Shown here: positions 26,001-34,366 of the stretch, in pieces | Numbering within the stretch: the first letter of the stretch is position 1 | How the letters are laid out: every line of letters starts with the position of its first letter | From: Calothrix sp. HK-06 | GTDB lineage: Bacteria > Cyanobacteriota > Cyanobacteriia > Cyanobacteriales > Nostocaceae | Assembly (NCBI RefSeq): GCF_001904745.1 | Contig: NZ_MRCD01000036.1 | Coordinates: forward strand, 1-64,000 | Length of the DNA stretch: 64,000 nt | Reading direction: 5' to 3' | Notes under the pieces: generated by a model | The model's database searches: none | Seen by the model: the letters and a program-made list of their open reading frames with translations, nothing else | What the model was told of the DNA's origin: nothing | Made by a program: the position numbers and the translations under genes

Positions 26001-28020
26001 TAATGCAGAACAAGCTGAAGTTTATTTAGATGCGGTCGCGGGATGTCTGTATGGTCCTATCTTACATTTTTATGATTCTCTAGCAAGACTAGCAGTATAT
26101 TTTGATTCCAAAAGTACACAGCCACAGGAAATACTGGCCGCATTACAAGCAAATCAAGATAAATTAAAGCTTTGGGCGTATCATGCTCCTATGAATTTTC
26201 AGAATAAATATGATTTGGTTGAAGCAGAAAAATATCGTCTGCTTGGTCAAAACTATCAAGCGATGGAATATTACGATAAAGCAATCGCTAATGCGGCAGA
26301 AAATGGTTATATTCAAGAAGAAGCCCTTGCAAACGAACTTGCAGCTAAATTTTATTTGTCGTTAGGTAAAGATAAAATCGCTAAAACCTACATGACAGAT
26401 GCATACTACGGCTATAATCGTTGGGGTGCAGTGGCAAAAGTTAGAGACTTAGAAAAACGCTACCCTAACTGTATTATTTATCATTATAATACTAATGCAC
26501 TACCAAGCAAACATCAAACAATCACTGCGGCAATTAACAAAACAACAGTTAGTACTAGCAGCACCAGCCAAATCCTTGATTTAGCTACAGTTATTAAAGC
26601 ATCATCAGCAATACAGGGCGAAATAAATTTAGAAAATTTGCCCAGCACGTTGCTGCATATTATTATTGAAAATACTGGTGCCCAGAAGGGTTGTTTAATA
26701 TTAGAAAAACATAATAATTTGTTTATCGAAGCTATTGAGACCGACGACCAACTTAATCATATAGTTGTGCAATCAATACCAGTAGAAGAGAGCGATGATA
26801 TTCCGATATCTATCATTAACTACGTTGCCAGAACCCAGCAAATATTAGTTTTCAATCATGCAAATTCAGACCAAATTTATGGACAAGACCTTTACATTCA
26901 ACGACATCAATCTAAATCCATACTTTGTGTTCCAATATTATATCAAACAAAGTTTATTGGTCTAATCTATTTAGAAAATAATTTGACAATAAGTGCATTT
27001 ACTCCGGAGAAATTATCACTAATTAAAATGCTTGCTTCACAAGCAGCAATTGCCATTAAAAACGCGCGTTTATTAGCCAATGAGCAGGAAAAATCCGAAC
27101 TATTACAAAAATCAGAAGCTGAATTAAGACAAAAATCAACAGACTTAGAACAAACATTAATTAAACTACAAAATACCCAATCTCAACTCATTCAAACAGA
27201 AAAAATTTCTGCCCTTGGTCAAATGGTTGCAGGTATTGCTCACGAAGTCAATAATCCTGTTAGCTTTATTTCCGGTAATTTATCTCACGCTCAACAATAT
27301 GTAAAAGATTTAATTCATTTGGTTAATTTATATCAAGATATATTTCCCAACCCAGGAAAAGAAATAGCATCAGAAATTGAAAGTATTGACTTAGAATATT
27401 TAATTGAAGATTTACCCAAAATGCTTGATTCGATGAAACTAGGGACAGACCGCATTAAAGATATTATGCTGTCTTTGCGGAATTATTCTCGTACCGATGG
27501 TAATGAGAAAAAAGCCGTTAATATCCATGAGGGAATTGATTCTACTTTAATTATTTTATCTCATCGTTTAAAAGCAAAACCCCAACGTCCTGCAATCAAA
27601 ATTACCAAATCATATGGAGATTTACCTCCAGTTGAATGCTTCCCTGGACAGTTAAATCAAGTATTTACTAACTTAATCGCCAATTCAATTGATGCAATAG
27701 ATGAGTCTAATTTTGGTAAAAGCTACATAGAAATTGAAAAAAATACTAATCAAATTGTAATTAGTACCTCTCTAGAGAATCAGCAGGTAAAAATTAGTAT
27801 TGCTGATAATGGACCTGGTATGCCAGAATCAATTAGAAATAAAATTTTTCATGCTTTCTTTACAACTAAATCTGAAGGTAAGGGAACTGGATTAGGGCTT
27901 TCAATTAGCTATGAAATTATTACAGAAAAACACAGTGGAAAAATTGAGTGTATTTCCTCTTTGGGACAAGGGACAGAGTTTATCATTCAAATTCCCGTGT
28001 TCGGATCGGCAGATGTGTAG
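23074..28020 (+). CDS. Main part of a Ser/Thr kinase-ATPase-GAF-histidine kinase hybrid
   Basis: The frame encodes 1648 aa from the first ATG after the insertion; coding sequence resumes at about 23044. Order of domains: kinase C-lobe (1-95, beginning with MSPEQTGRMNRVVDYRSDFY), AAA-type/NB ATPase with P-loop GYSGIGKSS (168-176) and Walker B LFLDDLQWAD, a long helical TPR-like region (about 560-1130), a GAF domain (about 1189-1334) and a histidine kinase: phospho-His1390 in GQMVAGIAHEVNNP, N-box NLIANSIDAI, and G-boxes ADNGPGMPES and GKGTGLGLSIS. Such giant sensors are typical of filamentous cyanobacteria. ATG 23074 lacks a clear ribosome binding site, so expression of this part alone is uncertain. 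Confidence 0.85.
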   Translation: MSPEQTGRMNRVVDYRSDFYSLGVTFYEILSGQLPFASLDPLEIIYCHLARQPKPIQELNPEIPFPIAAIVTKLMAKNAEDRYQTAVGLLADLEFCLDHIQNLGQNLGDVTQFIPGKKDHAAQLLIPQKLYGREQEISALLAAFDRVSQSHSDTEGYARRAEIILVSGYSGIGKSSLVAEVHKPIVRQHGYFISGKFDQLGRNIPYASLIQAFQSLMRQLLTESADKLQNWQEKLLTALGANGQVIIDVIPEVELIIGKQPEVPQLGATESQKRFHRVFQQFIQVFTQPEHPLVLFLDDLQWADTASLNLIQVLMTNFDSNNLLLIGAYRDNEVSAAHPLINTLSEIEQVGTVINNIVLRPLSLPHVQKIVADTLSNTGSIDNLAELLFYKTQGNPFFVTQLLNTLYQEKLLKFDFDKEQWVWDIQDILSKGIADKSIVELIASNIEKLPEETQKILKLAACIGSHFSLYVLATISEKSLLAVASALDSALQQGLILALNNHYKIPLLFASEELEVLDFDETRVKYRFLHDRVQQAAYALIPEDLKKETHRRIGQLLLKNTSQSKLEANIFDIVNQLNVGIDRLTQLEKHELAKLNLIAGRKAKASAAYEGAFKYLSVGLELLSPSSWESEYNLTLSIYEEAAEAAYLTGNFADTLWADIVLKHAKNILDKVKVYEVKILTKIAQNKLLEAVRLGLEVLDLLDVKLPESPTPADVQLALQETATNLQERCISDLINLPLMTDARQIAAMRMLSITCFPTITAAPALFPLTVFSQINLSIKYGNAPFSTFAYATYGLILQGFCQDIESCYKFGKLALSLVEQLNALELKAKTFFMVAVSTKHGKEHIRDTLHLFQKAYESGLENGDLEYVGHAVVNRFQYAYFAAGELTSLSREIADVNDLMKFKQAASLNHLATLQQVVLNLTVQVEQPCYLVGVYNEETTLPIQLVANDRIGLHFFYLHKVILCYLFGEYEQAVVNAEQAEVYLDAVAGCLYGPILHFYDSLARLAVYFDSKSTQPQEILAALQANQDKLKLWAYHAPMNFQNKYDLVEAEKYRLLGQNYQAMEYYDKAIANAAENGYIQEEALANELAAKFYLSLGKDKIAKTYMTDAYYGYNRWGAVAKVRDLEKRYPNCIIYHYNTNALPSKHQTITAAINKTTVSTSSTSQILDLATVIKASSAIQGEINLENLPSTLLHIIIENTGAQKGCLILEKHNNLFIEAIETDDQLNHIVVQSIPVEESDDIPISIINYVARTQQILVFNHANSDQIYGQDLYIQRHQSKSILCVPILYQTKFIGLIYLENNLTISAFTPEKLSLIKMLASQAAIAIKNARLLANEQEKSELLQKSEAELRQKSTDLEQTLIKLQNTQSQLIQTEKISALGQMVAGIAHEVNNPVSFISGNLSHAQQYVKDLIHLVNLYQDIFPNPGKEIASEIESIDLEYLIEDLPKMLDSMKLGTDRIKDIMLSLRNYSRTDGNEKKAVNIHEGIDSTLIILSHRLKAKPQRPAIKITKSYGDLPPVECFPGQLNQVFTNLIANSIDAIDESNFGKSYIEIEKNTNQIVISTSLENQQVKISIADNGPGMPESIRNKIFHAFFTTKSEGKGTGLGLSISYEIITEKHSGKIECISSLGQGTEFIIQIPVFGSADV

Positions 28021-28052
28021 ACTCACATCTTGCACCTTCTCAACAAAAGTAA

Positions 28053-28069
28053 GGTGGGCACTGCCCACC
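28053..28069. repeat. Short palindrome GGTGGGCACTGCCCACC
   Basis: Identical to 7666-7682, found just after the hybrid kinase stop and before the convergent DUF2809 gene. It may serve as a terminator hairpin here. Confidence 0.65.
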
Positions 28070-28156
28070 CGAAGCAAGAATAAGTCTTACAAGCCCTTTC
28101 ATTCTCAGTGACGCCTGTAGAACCTACTTGTAATATCACGAACGCATCAGACATAA

Positions 28157-28522
28157 CTATTTTATTTTATTTTCTAAGCATATAATTATTATAGTGCCCA
28201 TAGCATAAGCAATTATATCTTTCCAGTCAAACGTACTACCCAAGGCAATGGCTAAAATTTTATTGTTTTGCAATCCCAATTTATTCAAAAAATTAAAATA
28301 CTGAAGAATTTCAATAATGCAAGCAAATATAAAAACTGATATAGCAGCAATAAATGATTTTATATTCAAAAAAGTTCTAATATAGCAATAAATTAGTATA
28401 ACGACTAAAATATCACCAACAAATGGACGTATAAAAATATCTTTTACAAAAACAGCTATACATACCTCTACTAAAAATAATATAAGAGTGAAATAGAAAT
28501 ATTTTTGATTGAATTGAAACAT
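28157..28522 (-). CDS. DUF2809 integral membrane protein
   Basis: A 121-aa protein with four membrane helices, the usual size of DUF2809. The family's conserved residues are seen: IRPFVGDILVVILIYC (the R-x-x-x-G-D pattern in helix 2), EILQYF in helix 3 and GSTFDWKDIIAYAMG in helix 4. Function of the family is unknown. It lies 120 bp left of the CRISPR array and shows no sign of being a cas gene. Its DNA is noticeably more AT-rich than most of the window and lacks GGCGCC, which could mean recent arrival. Confidence 0.85.
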   Translation of the reverse strand: MFQFNQKYFYFTLILFLVEVCIAVFVKDIFIRPFVGDILVVILIYCYIRTFLNIKSFIAAISVFIFACIIEILQYFNFLNKLGLQNNKILAIALGSTFDWKDIIAYAMGTIIIICLENKIK

Positions 28523-28642
28523 AGTATTTATATATTATAAAAGCTTGTCAAATAACTCTTGATTAAGGACTTCACCCTGAATATCAATAATCAATGGGAA
28601 CTTCCATCCTTAATTATAGGCTGATTCGATTCTTTTCAAATA

Positions 28643-29754
28643 GTTTCAATCCCTGATAGGGATTAATAATAATATCAAGTTGTTTAAGTAAGTCAAGCGA
28701 AGATAGCAAATTAGTTTCAATCCCTGATAGGGATTAATAATAATATCAAGTTTACTACTAGATGCTCTGGCAAAAAATTATATTGGTGTTTCAATCCCTG
28801 ATAGGGATTAATAATAATATCAAGCATACAGTTTTAGTTACCGTTCGTTGTTGTCCTGTTTCAATCCCTGATAGGGATTAATAATAATATCAAGGATTGA
28901 GCAGTATTTCCTGAACACAAAACTTATCACAAAAGTTTCAATCCCTGATAGGGATTAATAATAATATCAATAAAGCGCACGACACTTCTTCATAGCAGTA
29001 GCAGGTTTCAATCCCTGATAGGGATTAATAATAATATCAATATATATAGAGATGAAAGTGGTTTATATAATATTGGTTTCAATCCCTGATAGGGATTAAT
29101 AATAATATCAATTTATTAAAGGTAAGATAGGTAATGTATCTGCAATAGTTTCAATCCCTGATAGGGATTAATAATAATATCAAGTTAAAGCCCAAGGACA
29201 AGCCCCCGATACCGGAGAGTTTCAATCCCTGATAGGGATTAATAATAATATCAAGTACGTATCAACACCAATACTTTCTATATTGGTTGTTTCAATCCCT
29301 GATAGGGATTAATAATAATATCAATTTTAGAGCATTAATCCATCGTGTAATTAAGTGGGTTTCAATCCCTGATAGGGATTAATAATAATATCAAGTAATA
29401 GTTATCGCCTTTAAGCAATTTTTCGTAATAGTTTCAATCCCTGATAGGGATTAATAATAATATCAAATCTGGGGTCAGTGGCGCCGATATCCAACTGGTA
29501 GTTTCAATCCCTGATAGGGATTAATAATAATATCAACCTAAAGTTGGCGCCACTTTCCCCGCCAATGATGTTTCAATCCCTGATAGGGATTAATAATAAT
29601 ATCAAGTCAGCAGCCTGAGAGAGGAGAACGATACTCTCAGGCTGCGTTTCAATCCCTGATAGGGATTAATAATAATATCAATGTTCAAAAAATGCTCAAA
29701 ACTATAAATGTTCAATTAGTTTCAATCCCTGATAGGGATTAATAATAATATCAA
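28643..29754 (-). CRISPR. CRISPR array, 16 identical 36-bp repeats and 15 spacers
   Basis: The repeat starts GTTTCAATCCCTGATAGGGA on the plus strand and ends TTAATAATAATATCAA; all 16 copies look identical. Spacers are about 34-41 bp. AATCCCT/AGGGATT gives a 7-bp stem. On the minus strand the repeat ends in ATTGAAAC, the usual 8-nt crRNA 5' handle of type I and III systems, so I infer that the array is transcribed from right to left with its leader to the right of 29754. No cas gene is present in the whole window (28 kb left and 34 kb right), so the array is an orphan as far as can be seen. Spacers near 29475 and 29550 contain GGCGCC, and the one at 29606-29645 is a hairpin. Confidence 0.97.
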
Positions 29755-30085
29755 GGCTGGTGCCTGAAAGTCGTATGATATGTAGTTTTCAAGGTACGGT
29801 TCCGCGAACCACTTCATCATAACATGTAAAACAGTATTTTGATTTTTGTGAAATTGCTGAAATGTAGTGCTGGTAAAGTGCGCGGGTCGTTTTAATTTTA
29901 TAATAGTCAAAACTCTTACCTCCACTGGTTTACAGAGATTTTTGTCAAACCCCATTTTTCTACACCTACCCTTTCGCGGCGGATACATGGACTCAGGGCT
30001 ATATACGTAGGTTTAAATACTCATGATTAAATATGCTAGATGCAGGTTGTAACTTGACTTTTTTCTAAGCGTAACAATCTGTAAG
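29755..30085 (-). promoter_or_regulatory. Probable CRISPR leader region
   Basis: By repeat orientation, the array's promoter and leader should lie here. No recognisable promoter can be fixed by eye. An 88-codon open frame on the minus strand crosses from here into the last repeat (29722-29988), but it reads across the CRISPR repeat and has no family likeness, so I do not call it a gene. Nothing else seen up to the repeat at 30086. Confidence 0.45.
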
Positions 30086-30150
30086 AAAGATGCTACCCTA
30101 CCATAAGCGGATATCCTACCCTGCGGGAAAACTACGTTTACGTTAACGTT
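30086..30150. repeat. Reverse copy of the AACGTTAACGGA dispersed repeat
   Basis: AGATGCTACCCTACC ... CTACCCTGCGGGAAAACTACG ... CGTTAACGTT reads as the reverse complement of the repeat at 8991-9128. It lies between the CRISPR leader and the carbonic anhydrase gene. Confidence 0.6.
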
Positions 30151-30242
30151 CACGACTCATGACAGTTTTGGAGATGCTTTGTTTCTCAGCATAACAGTTT
30201 TGGAGCTATTAACCTGCCCATTGCATGGACAGGCGCCTAAAA

Positions 30243-30983
30243 TCAGGTTACTAATGTGAATTTTCCGCTCGCTAGGTCATAGATACCACCAACTATTTTA
30301 AGTTTACCTTCTTTAACCAAGCCACCTAATATTGTTGAAGTCTCTGGTAATTTTTTGACTTGATATTGAATATTGGCAATAATTGAATTTTTTTCTAAGT
30401 CACCTCCTTTTTGCCTTACAGATTCCACAGCAGGTTTTATTTCCTCAACGAATACACCTATTCTTCCAGGTAATGGGTCTCCTTTTACTGCTGCAATTAC
30501 GGCGCCGCATTTAGCATGTCCAACTACTACAATCAGTTGTGACCCTAATACCGCACTCGAAAACTCCAAACTACCGATAGCTGTCTGACTAGCAACGTTA
30601 CCTGCAACTCGAACTACAAATAAGTCTCCCAAACCTTGGTCAAAAACGATTTCTGCTGGAACACGCGAATCTGCACATCCTAAAATCGATGCATATGGAT
30701 ACTGTGCAACAGATGTTTCGAGTAAACGCAATTTTGACTGATTCGGATGTGCGCCCTTACCTGCTATAAAGCGTTCATTTCCTCGCAGTAATTTTTTTAA
30801 AGCTTCTTCTGGAGATACTGGTTTGGGTCTATTTTCACTTTTTGTAGGAGTTGTCTGTGCTTGCGCTTCTTCACCATTCAGTAGCAATCCGCTAGTAACT
30901 ACACTTGCTGCTATACCCGCACCGCCTATTCCTGCGAGTTTCAACAGGTTACGGCGCCCAATAAAACCATTAATTTGAGTCAT
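30243..30983 (-). CDS. Tat-exported beta-carbonic anhydrase (EcaB-like)
   Basis: A 246-aa beta-class carbonic anhydrase with a twin-arginine signal (GRRNLLKLAGIGGAGIAAS, residues about 9-27), so it works outside the cytoplasm (periplasm or thylakoid lumen). Zinc ligands are Cys103, His156 and Cys159, with the catalytic dyad Asp105/Arg107 (GCADSRVPAE and GHAKCGAV). It converts CO2 and bicarbonate. By location and class it resembles EcaB of other cyanobacteria, but I do not assert orthology. The gene is alone: 405 bp of AT-rich DNA without genes lies on its upstream side. Confidence 0.9.
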   Translation of the reverse strand: MTQINGFIGRRNLLKLAGIGGAGIAASVVTSGLLLNGEEAQAQTTPTKSENRPKPVSPEEALKKLLRGNERFIAGKGAHPNQSKLRLLETSVAQYPYASILGCADSRVPAEIVFDQGLGDLFVVRVAGNVASQTAIGSLEFSSAVLGSQLIVVVGHAKCGAVIAAVKGDPLPGRIGVFVEEIKPAVESVRQKGGDLEKNSIIANIQYQVKKLPETSTILGGLVKEGKLKIVGGIYDLASGKFTLVT

Positions 30984-31388
30984 GAAGTTATCCTAAAATA
31001 TGATTGAACAGATTAAACAGATTCATCTACATATGTATGCAAAATCATACGCAGAAATTGCACTTTCAACCAACAAAATGGTAAGCGCTAACTTACCGAA
31101 ATGTAGAACACTCGATATGAATATGTAACTTAAGATAGAAGAATTATCTTATTGTATGTAGAAATATACCAGAATATTGCAGCAGCATGACAGTATATCT
31201 CAATTCTTTATATTTTTTAAAATTCATTGCTTGGTTCTTTAACGCGCGATTCATAACTCACTATTTATCAGCCATAGAAGCAATATTTATATTAATTACG
31301 ATAATCATTATCAAGATTTAAAAGTTATTATTAAAACTTTATTAGTATTATAAGTTCTTGATTATGGTATTCATAAATAAAAACAATT
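30984..31388. other. Intergenic region without genes
   Basis: AT-rich DNA between the start of the carbonic anhydrase gene and the end of the TenA gene. I see no open frame with a plausible start, no palindrome of note and no RNA gene. It must carry the carbonic anhydrase promoter. Confidence 0.6.
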
Positions 31389-32009
31389 CTAAATTGTCCA
31401 AGCAGCTTGAAAGAAATCTAATTCGCATTGCATTGCATACCTATAAGTTGAATTAACCATGTCAGTATCAGTAGCGTAAGTATCAACTAATTCATCTAAT
31501 TCTTGAGCTATTTGATGAAAATCGGTGCCGCTATATACGCGAATCCATTCACTATATTCATGTTCTGGGATTCCATCGTGCGCTAATTCTTTACCTAAAA
31601 ACTCGTATAAACGCATACATGGTGACATGGCAGTGGCAGTTAAGCCGATATTTTCACCCCAAGCGGTTGCAACTAAAAAATCAGTATAACGACGAGTGGT
31701 GGCGCCTGGAGAAACCGACTTTATATCTATTCCCCAAGTTTTAGCGTAACTTTGGTGTAATTGTAATTCTTCTAACACACCCCCAGCTAAAGCATGAAAT
31801 ACTCTAAACCCTTTAAAATCAGGTGCCTTTGCTGCTGCAATACTATAAGCGCGTGCAAAAGCTTCTAAAAAAAACGCATCTTGACCAACATAATAAGCAA
31901 ATTTGTGTCGCGGTAAACTACCATCACCAATACCACGAACAAAAGGATTATCTAAACAAGCTTGTGCTAAATCTTGATTGCGGTGCCAAAGCGTAGATGA
32001 TATGGACAT
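31389..32009 (-). CDS. tenA: TenA family aminopyrimidine aminohydrolase
   Basis: A 206-aa all-helical TenA protein of normal length. The three catalytic residues are in place: Asp44 (VGQDAFF), Cys131 (MSPCMRLYE) and Glu196 (QCELDFF), which places it in the TenA_C type able to hydrolyse aminopyrimidines for thiamine salvage. Conserved FVRGIGDGSLPRHKFAYYV and FHALAGGVLEELQLH also fit. It probably feeds hydroxymethylpyrimidine back into thiamine synthesis. No thiamine riboswitch is evident in the short region upstream, and no other thiamine gene is nearby. Confidence 0.85.
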   Translation of the reverse strand: MSISSTLWHRNQDLAQACLDNPFVRGIGDGSLPRHKFAYYVGQDAFFLEAFARAYSIAAAKAPDFKGFRVFHALAGGVLEELQLHQSYAKTWGIDIKSVSPGATTRRYTDFLVATAWGENIGLTATAMSPCMRLYEFLGKELAHDGIPEHEYSEWIRVYSGTDFHQIAQELDELVDTYATDTDMVNSTYRYAMQCELDFFQAAWTI

Positions 32010-32073
32010 CAGGATTTTAGATTAAGGCAAGAGAAGTACTATATATAATTTACTTCTCTTTAACCTTTTTCTT

Positions 32074-32844
32074 TTAAAACGGTAAAAATTGAAGTAACAC
32101 AGATGCTACTCCGCTTACAAAGTCCATAAAGTTGGGTTTGCCTGCACTGACTTTAGTATCCTGGGGTGTTTTTAGCTCCACTATAAAAGCTTGTGCGGTT
32201 TGAGTACCGTTAAGATTATTTTGAGCTTTGAACATTTTCTCTGCAATTTGCGCGTCTTGGAAAGCGCCAGTACGGTCGAATAGCTGGTAACGAGCAATAC
32301 CACGTGCTAAAAATGCTCCCGCATAATCGGGTTTAATAGCAATTGCCTGATTAAAATAATCTATAGCTTGCTGCTGATTACCTTTTTCACCAGCTGCTAC
32401 TCCTAAAGCATAAAACTCATCGGGTGTGGCTATTTGTGAAGGAATACCCGCTGCACCCTGTAAGTTGGCGCCGTTAAATGTTACGTTCGTCAATTCAATG
32501 TTGTACAAATAGGCATTTCTTAAGTCTGTACCCGCTATTGTGGCGCCACTTAATTTTGCCCCATTTAGATTGGCCCCGAACAAACTCGCACTCGTCAAAT
32601 TTGCACCTCGCAAATCTGCTCCTGTCAAATTAGCACGGCTAAGGTTGGCAAGCGCAAGATTGGCGCCCGATAAATCAGCACCCGATAAATCCGCCATGAC
32701 TAATCCGGCGCCGCTGAGGTCGCAGTTTTGACATTGTTTGGTAGCAAGTAATTGTCTAACGTGTTCAGGGTTTGCCGCCTGAACTGCGGTTGTAAGGATA
32801 ACGGTTGTAAAAAATGCAACTGTTGCTATAATCTGGTTTTTCAT
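32074..32844 (-). CDS. Exported pentapeptide-repeat protein with TPR
   Basis: The 256-aa protein has a signal peptide (hydrophobic to about residue 22, ending VQA), a pentapeptide-repeat region (about 40-125) with A(D/N)LSGA-type units such as ADLSGADLSGANLALANLS, and two TPRs (about 140-200: YALGVAAGEKGNQQQAIDYF). Pentapeptide repeats form a right-handed beta helix. Exported pentapeptide proteins are frequent in the cyanobacterial thylakoid lumen and their function is mostly unknown. A CxxC (CQNC) precedes the repeats. A second pentapeptide gene (33231-33812) and a microprotein gene (32922-33080) lie upstream on the same strand. Confidence 0.85.
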   Translation of the reverse strand: MKNQIIATVAFFTTVILTTAVQAANPEHVRQLLATKQCQNCDLSGAGLVMADLSGADLSGANLALANLSRANLTGADLRGANLTSASLFGANLNGAKLSGATIAGTDLRNAYLYNIELTNVTFNGANLQGAAGIPSQIATPDEFYALGVAAGEKGNQQQAIDYFNQAIAIKPDYAGAFLARGIARYQLFDRTGAFQDAQIAEKMFKAQNNLNGTQTAQAFIVELKTPQDTKVSAGKPNFMDFVSGVASVLLQFLPF

Positions 32845-32921
32845 AGAGCCTACGGCAATATGTGTTGGTTGATACCCAACCTTAACCTATGAAAATTGAG
32901 AATGGTAAGAACGTTGTGCGA

Positions 32922-33080
32922 TTAATCTAACAACCCTTGGACAACTTCATGAGACAGTATCAAATGAGGGTTCACCGATTCTAATTGCTGGTTTGTATGC
33001 TTTTGAGGCGGTGCGTTGATTTTTGTAAATACGCTTAAGCTAAAGGTTAAACCGATAGCGAGCAAAAGTTTCTCTAACAT
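32922..33080 (-). CDS. 52-aa secreted microprotein
   Basis: An ATG-started frame of 52 codons (begins MLEKLLLAIGLTFSLSVF) preceded by GTGGAG seven bases before the ATG, a good ribosome binding site. The first 22 residues form a hydrophobic signal or anchor (end about KINA), and the remainder of about 30 residues is polar (QKHTNQQLESVNPHLILSHE). It lies between two pentapeptide-repeat genes on the same strand. No family recognised. The signal-like start and the binding site make it more convincing than a chance frame. Confidence 0.5.
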   Translation of the reverse strand: MLEKLLLAIGLTFSLSVFTKINAPPQKHTNQQLESVNPHLILSHEVVQGLLD

Positions 33081-33230
33081 AGCTACACTCCACTATCACA
33101 CGACGGTTAATTACACTTTTATTTACTGAAATAATATTGTATTGTTGTTTTCTTTTAACCTACGTGATAGCTCTATGTCAATATAGTGATATCAATCAAT
33201 TTTTGTTGTGATTTCAATCACTAGTATTTT

Positions 33231-33812
33231 TTAACGCAGGGCGCCGTTTAGGTTTGCTCCATCAGTTTTGGCGCCATCTAAATTTGCACCTCTAAGGTTT
33301 GCACCGCTAAGGTTTGCTCCTCTCAAGTCGGTATTACTCAAATTCGCGTTTGTTAAGTTCGCTCTCGCAAGGTTTGCCCCACCCATATTGGCGCCACTTA
33401 AATCAACTCCACTTAAGTTTGAATTTGCTAGGTTTGCTCCACCCATTTCCGCTTGGCGGAAAGTTTTTCCCCGTAAATCTTCACCCTGGAAGTTTGCACC
33501 TCCATAATTTTTACGTGTATTGCTGGTGACTATAGTGCTTCTTGCCTGCAAGGGTTGTGTTGCTGTTGTAGGTTTTTCTGCTTGAGATGGCGCCACGGGT
33601 ATAGAGGTATCTACAGGCGCCTCTGATACGTTACTGTCTGGAACAGAATTAGACGATACGCGCGTTTCTTCTAAATTAGAAGGCTCGGTTGATACTGGCT
33701 TTTCTACAGATTTTAGTAGTAAATATATACCTGCTCCTGTAACTAACACAGCACCTGTTAGTACAGCAGTCAAGATAATAAGCAAACCTTGGCGCTGATT
33801 TTGCTTATGCAT
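33231..33812 (-). CDS. Membrane-anchored pentapeptide-repeat protein
   Basis: A 193-aa protein with one membrane segment (about 10-33: LLIILTAVLTGAVLVTGAGI), a Ser/Thr/Pro/Val-rich linker (about 35-95), and a C-terminal pentapeptide-repeat domain (about 100-190) of about 17 units such as GANLARANLTNANLSNTDLR. It is probably held in the inner or thylakoid membrane with the beta-helix outside. Ends eight residues after the last unit. It shares the strand and style with the gene at 32074 but has no TPR. Confidence 0.85.
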   Translation of the reverse strand: MHKQNQRQGLLIILTAVLTGAVLVTGAGIYLLLKSVEKPVSTEPSNLEETRVSSNSVPDSNVSEAPVDTSIPVAPSQAEKPTTATQPLQARSTIVTSNTRKNYGGANFQGEDLRGKTFRQAEMGGANLANSNLSGVDLSGANMGGANLARANLTNANLSNTDLRGANLSGANLRGANLDGAKTDGANLNGALR

Positions 33813-33867
33813 AGTGATTTTATATATATGAATATGGATAGCTCTAATTTATTTATACACGAGCCAT

Positions 33868-34320
33868 TTAATCATGCTGGATACTTTTTGAGGCGCCTTC
33901 CTTACGTGATGAGGGTTGTGTGCGAATTGAGTTCGCTGTATCTCGCAGTAGAAGTAGAGGAATAGTAAAGCTGCCAAGAATCGCAATAACTATAGCTAAT
34001 ATCCAAACCATAATACGGTTTGGCTGATAGTCTTCGCGCTGGATTTGTTGAAATATCTGGTCGTATCGCCATACGGCAAATATTATTGTCGCAATACCAA
34101 GCACTACTAAACTAATACCTAAATTTTCAGAATTGAAAACAGGATGTGGTATTGGAGCGCGCTCTTGTGTCGCTGCATCTAATTGACGCACGAATAATCC
34201 AAAGCGTGCGATTGCAAATCCAAAACCAATAAAAGCAACCGATGTTCGCACCCAGGCCAGGAATGTACGTTCGTTTGCTTGATGTTCGCGTATGCGGTCA
34301 ATTTTACTTAATCTAGTCAC
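33868..34320 (-). CDS. DUF202 (YidH-type) membrane protein
   Basis: A 150-aa protein with three membrane helices. The family signature is clear: REHQANERTFLAWVRTSVAFIGFGFAIARF contains the E-R-T-x-L-A-W-x-R-T pattern typical of DUF202. The function of the family is unknown, though it is found with envelope stress genes in several bacteria. The C-terminal tail (about 128-150) is charged and Ser-rich. The gene lies 46 bp downstream of the FBXO9-like protein gene on the same strand, so the two may be cotranscribed. Confidence 0.85.
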   Translation of the reverse strand: MTRLSKIDRIREHQANERTFLAWVRTSVAFIGFGFAIARFGLFVRQLDAATQERAPIPHPVFNSENLGISLVVLGIATIIFAVWRYDQIFQQIQREDYQPNRIMVWILAIVIAILGSFTIPLLLLRDTANSIRTQPSSRKEGASKSIQHD

Positions 34321-34366
34321 ACCTACTTAAAACCTAATAAAAGCTGATAAGAAGCATCATAAGCTT

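Noticed and set aside
28157-28522. DUF2809 gene as a CRISPR-associated gene
   Set aside because: Its residues fit DUF2809 and nothing links the family to CRISPR.
29722-29988. 88-aa minus-strand ORF at the right end of the CRISPR array
   Set aside because: It reads through the last CRISPR repeat and has no recognisable family or ribosome binding site.
32029-32059. Hairpin AGAGAAGTA/TACTTCTCT between the TenA and pentapeptide genes
   Set aside because: No clear T-run on the minus strand, so not called a terminator.
33268-33507. Plus-strand ORFs rich in FAPLK-type repeats (also near 32540)
   Set aside because: Antisense reading of the pentapeptide repeats.
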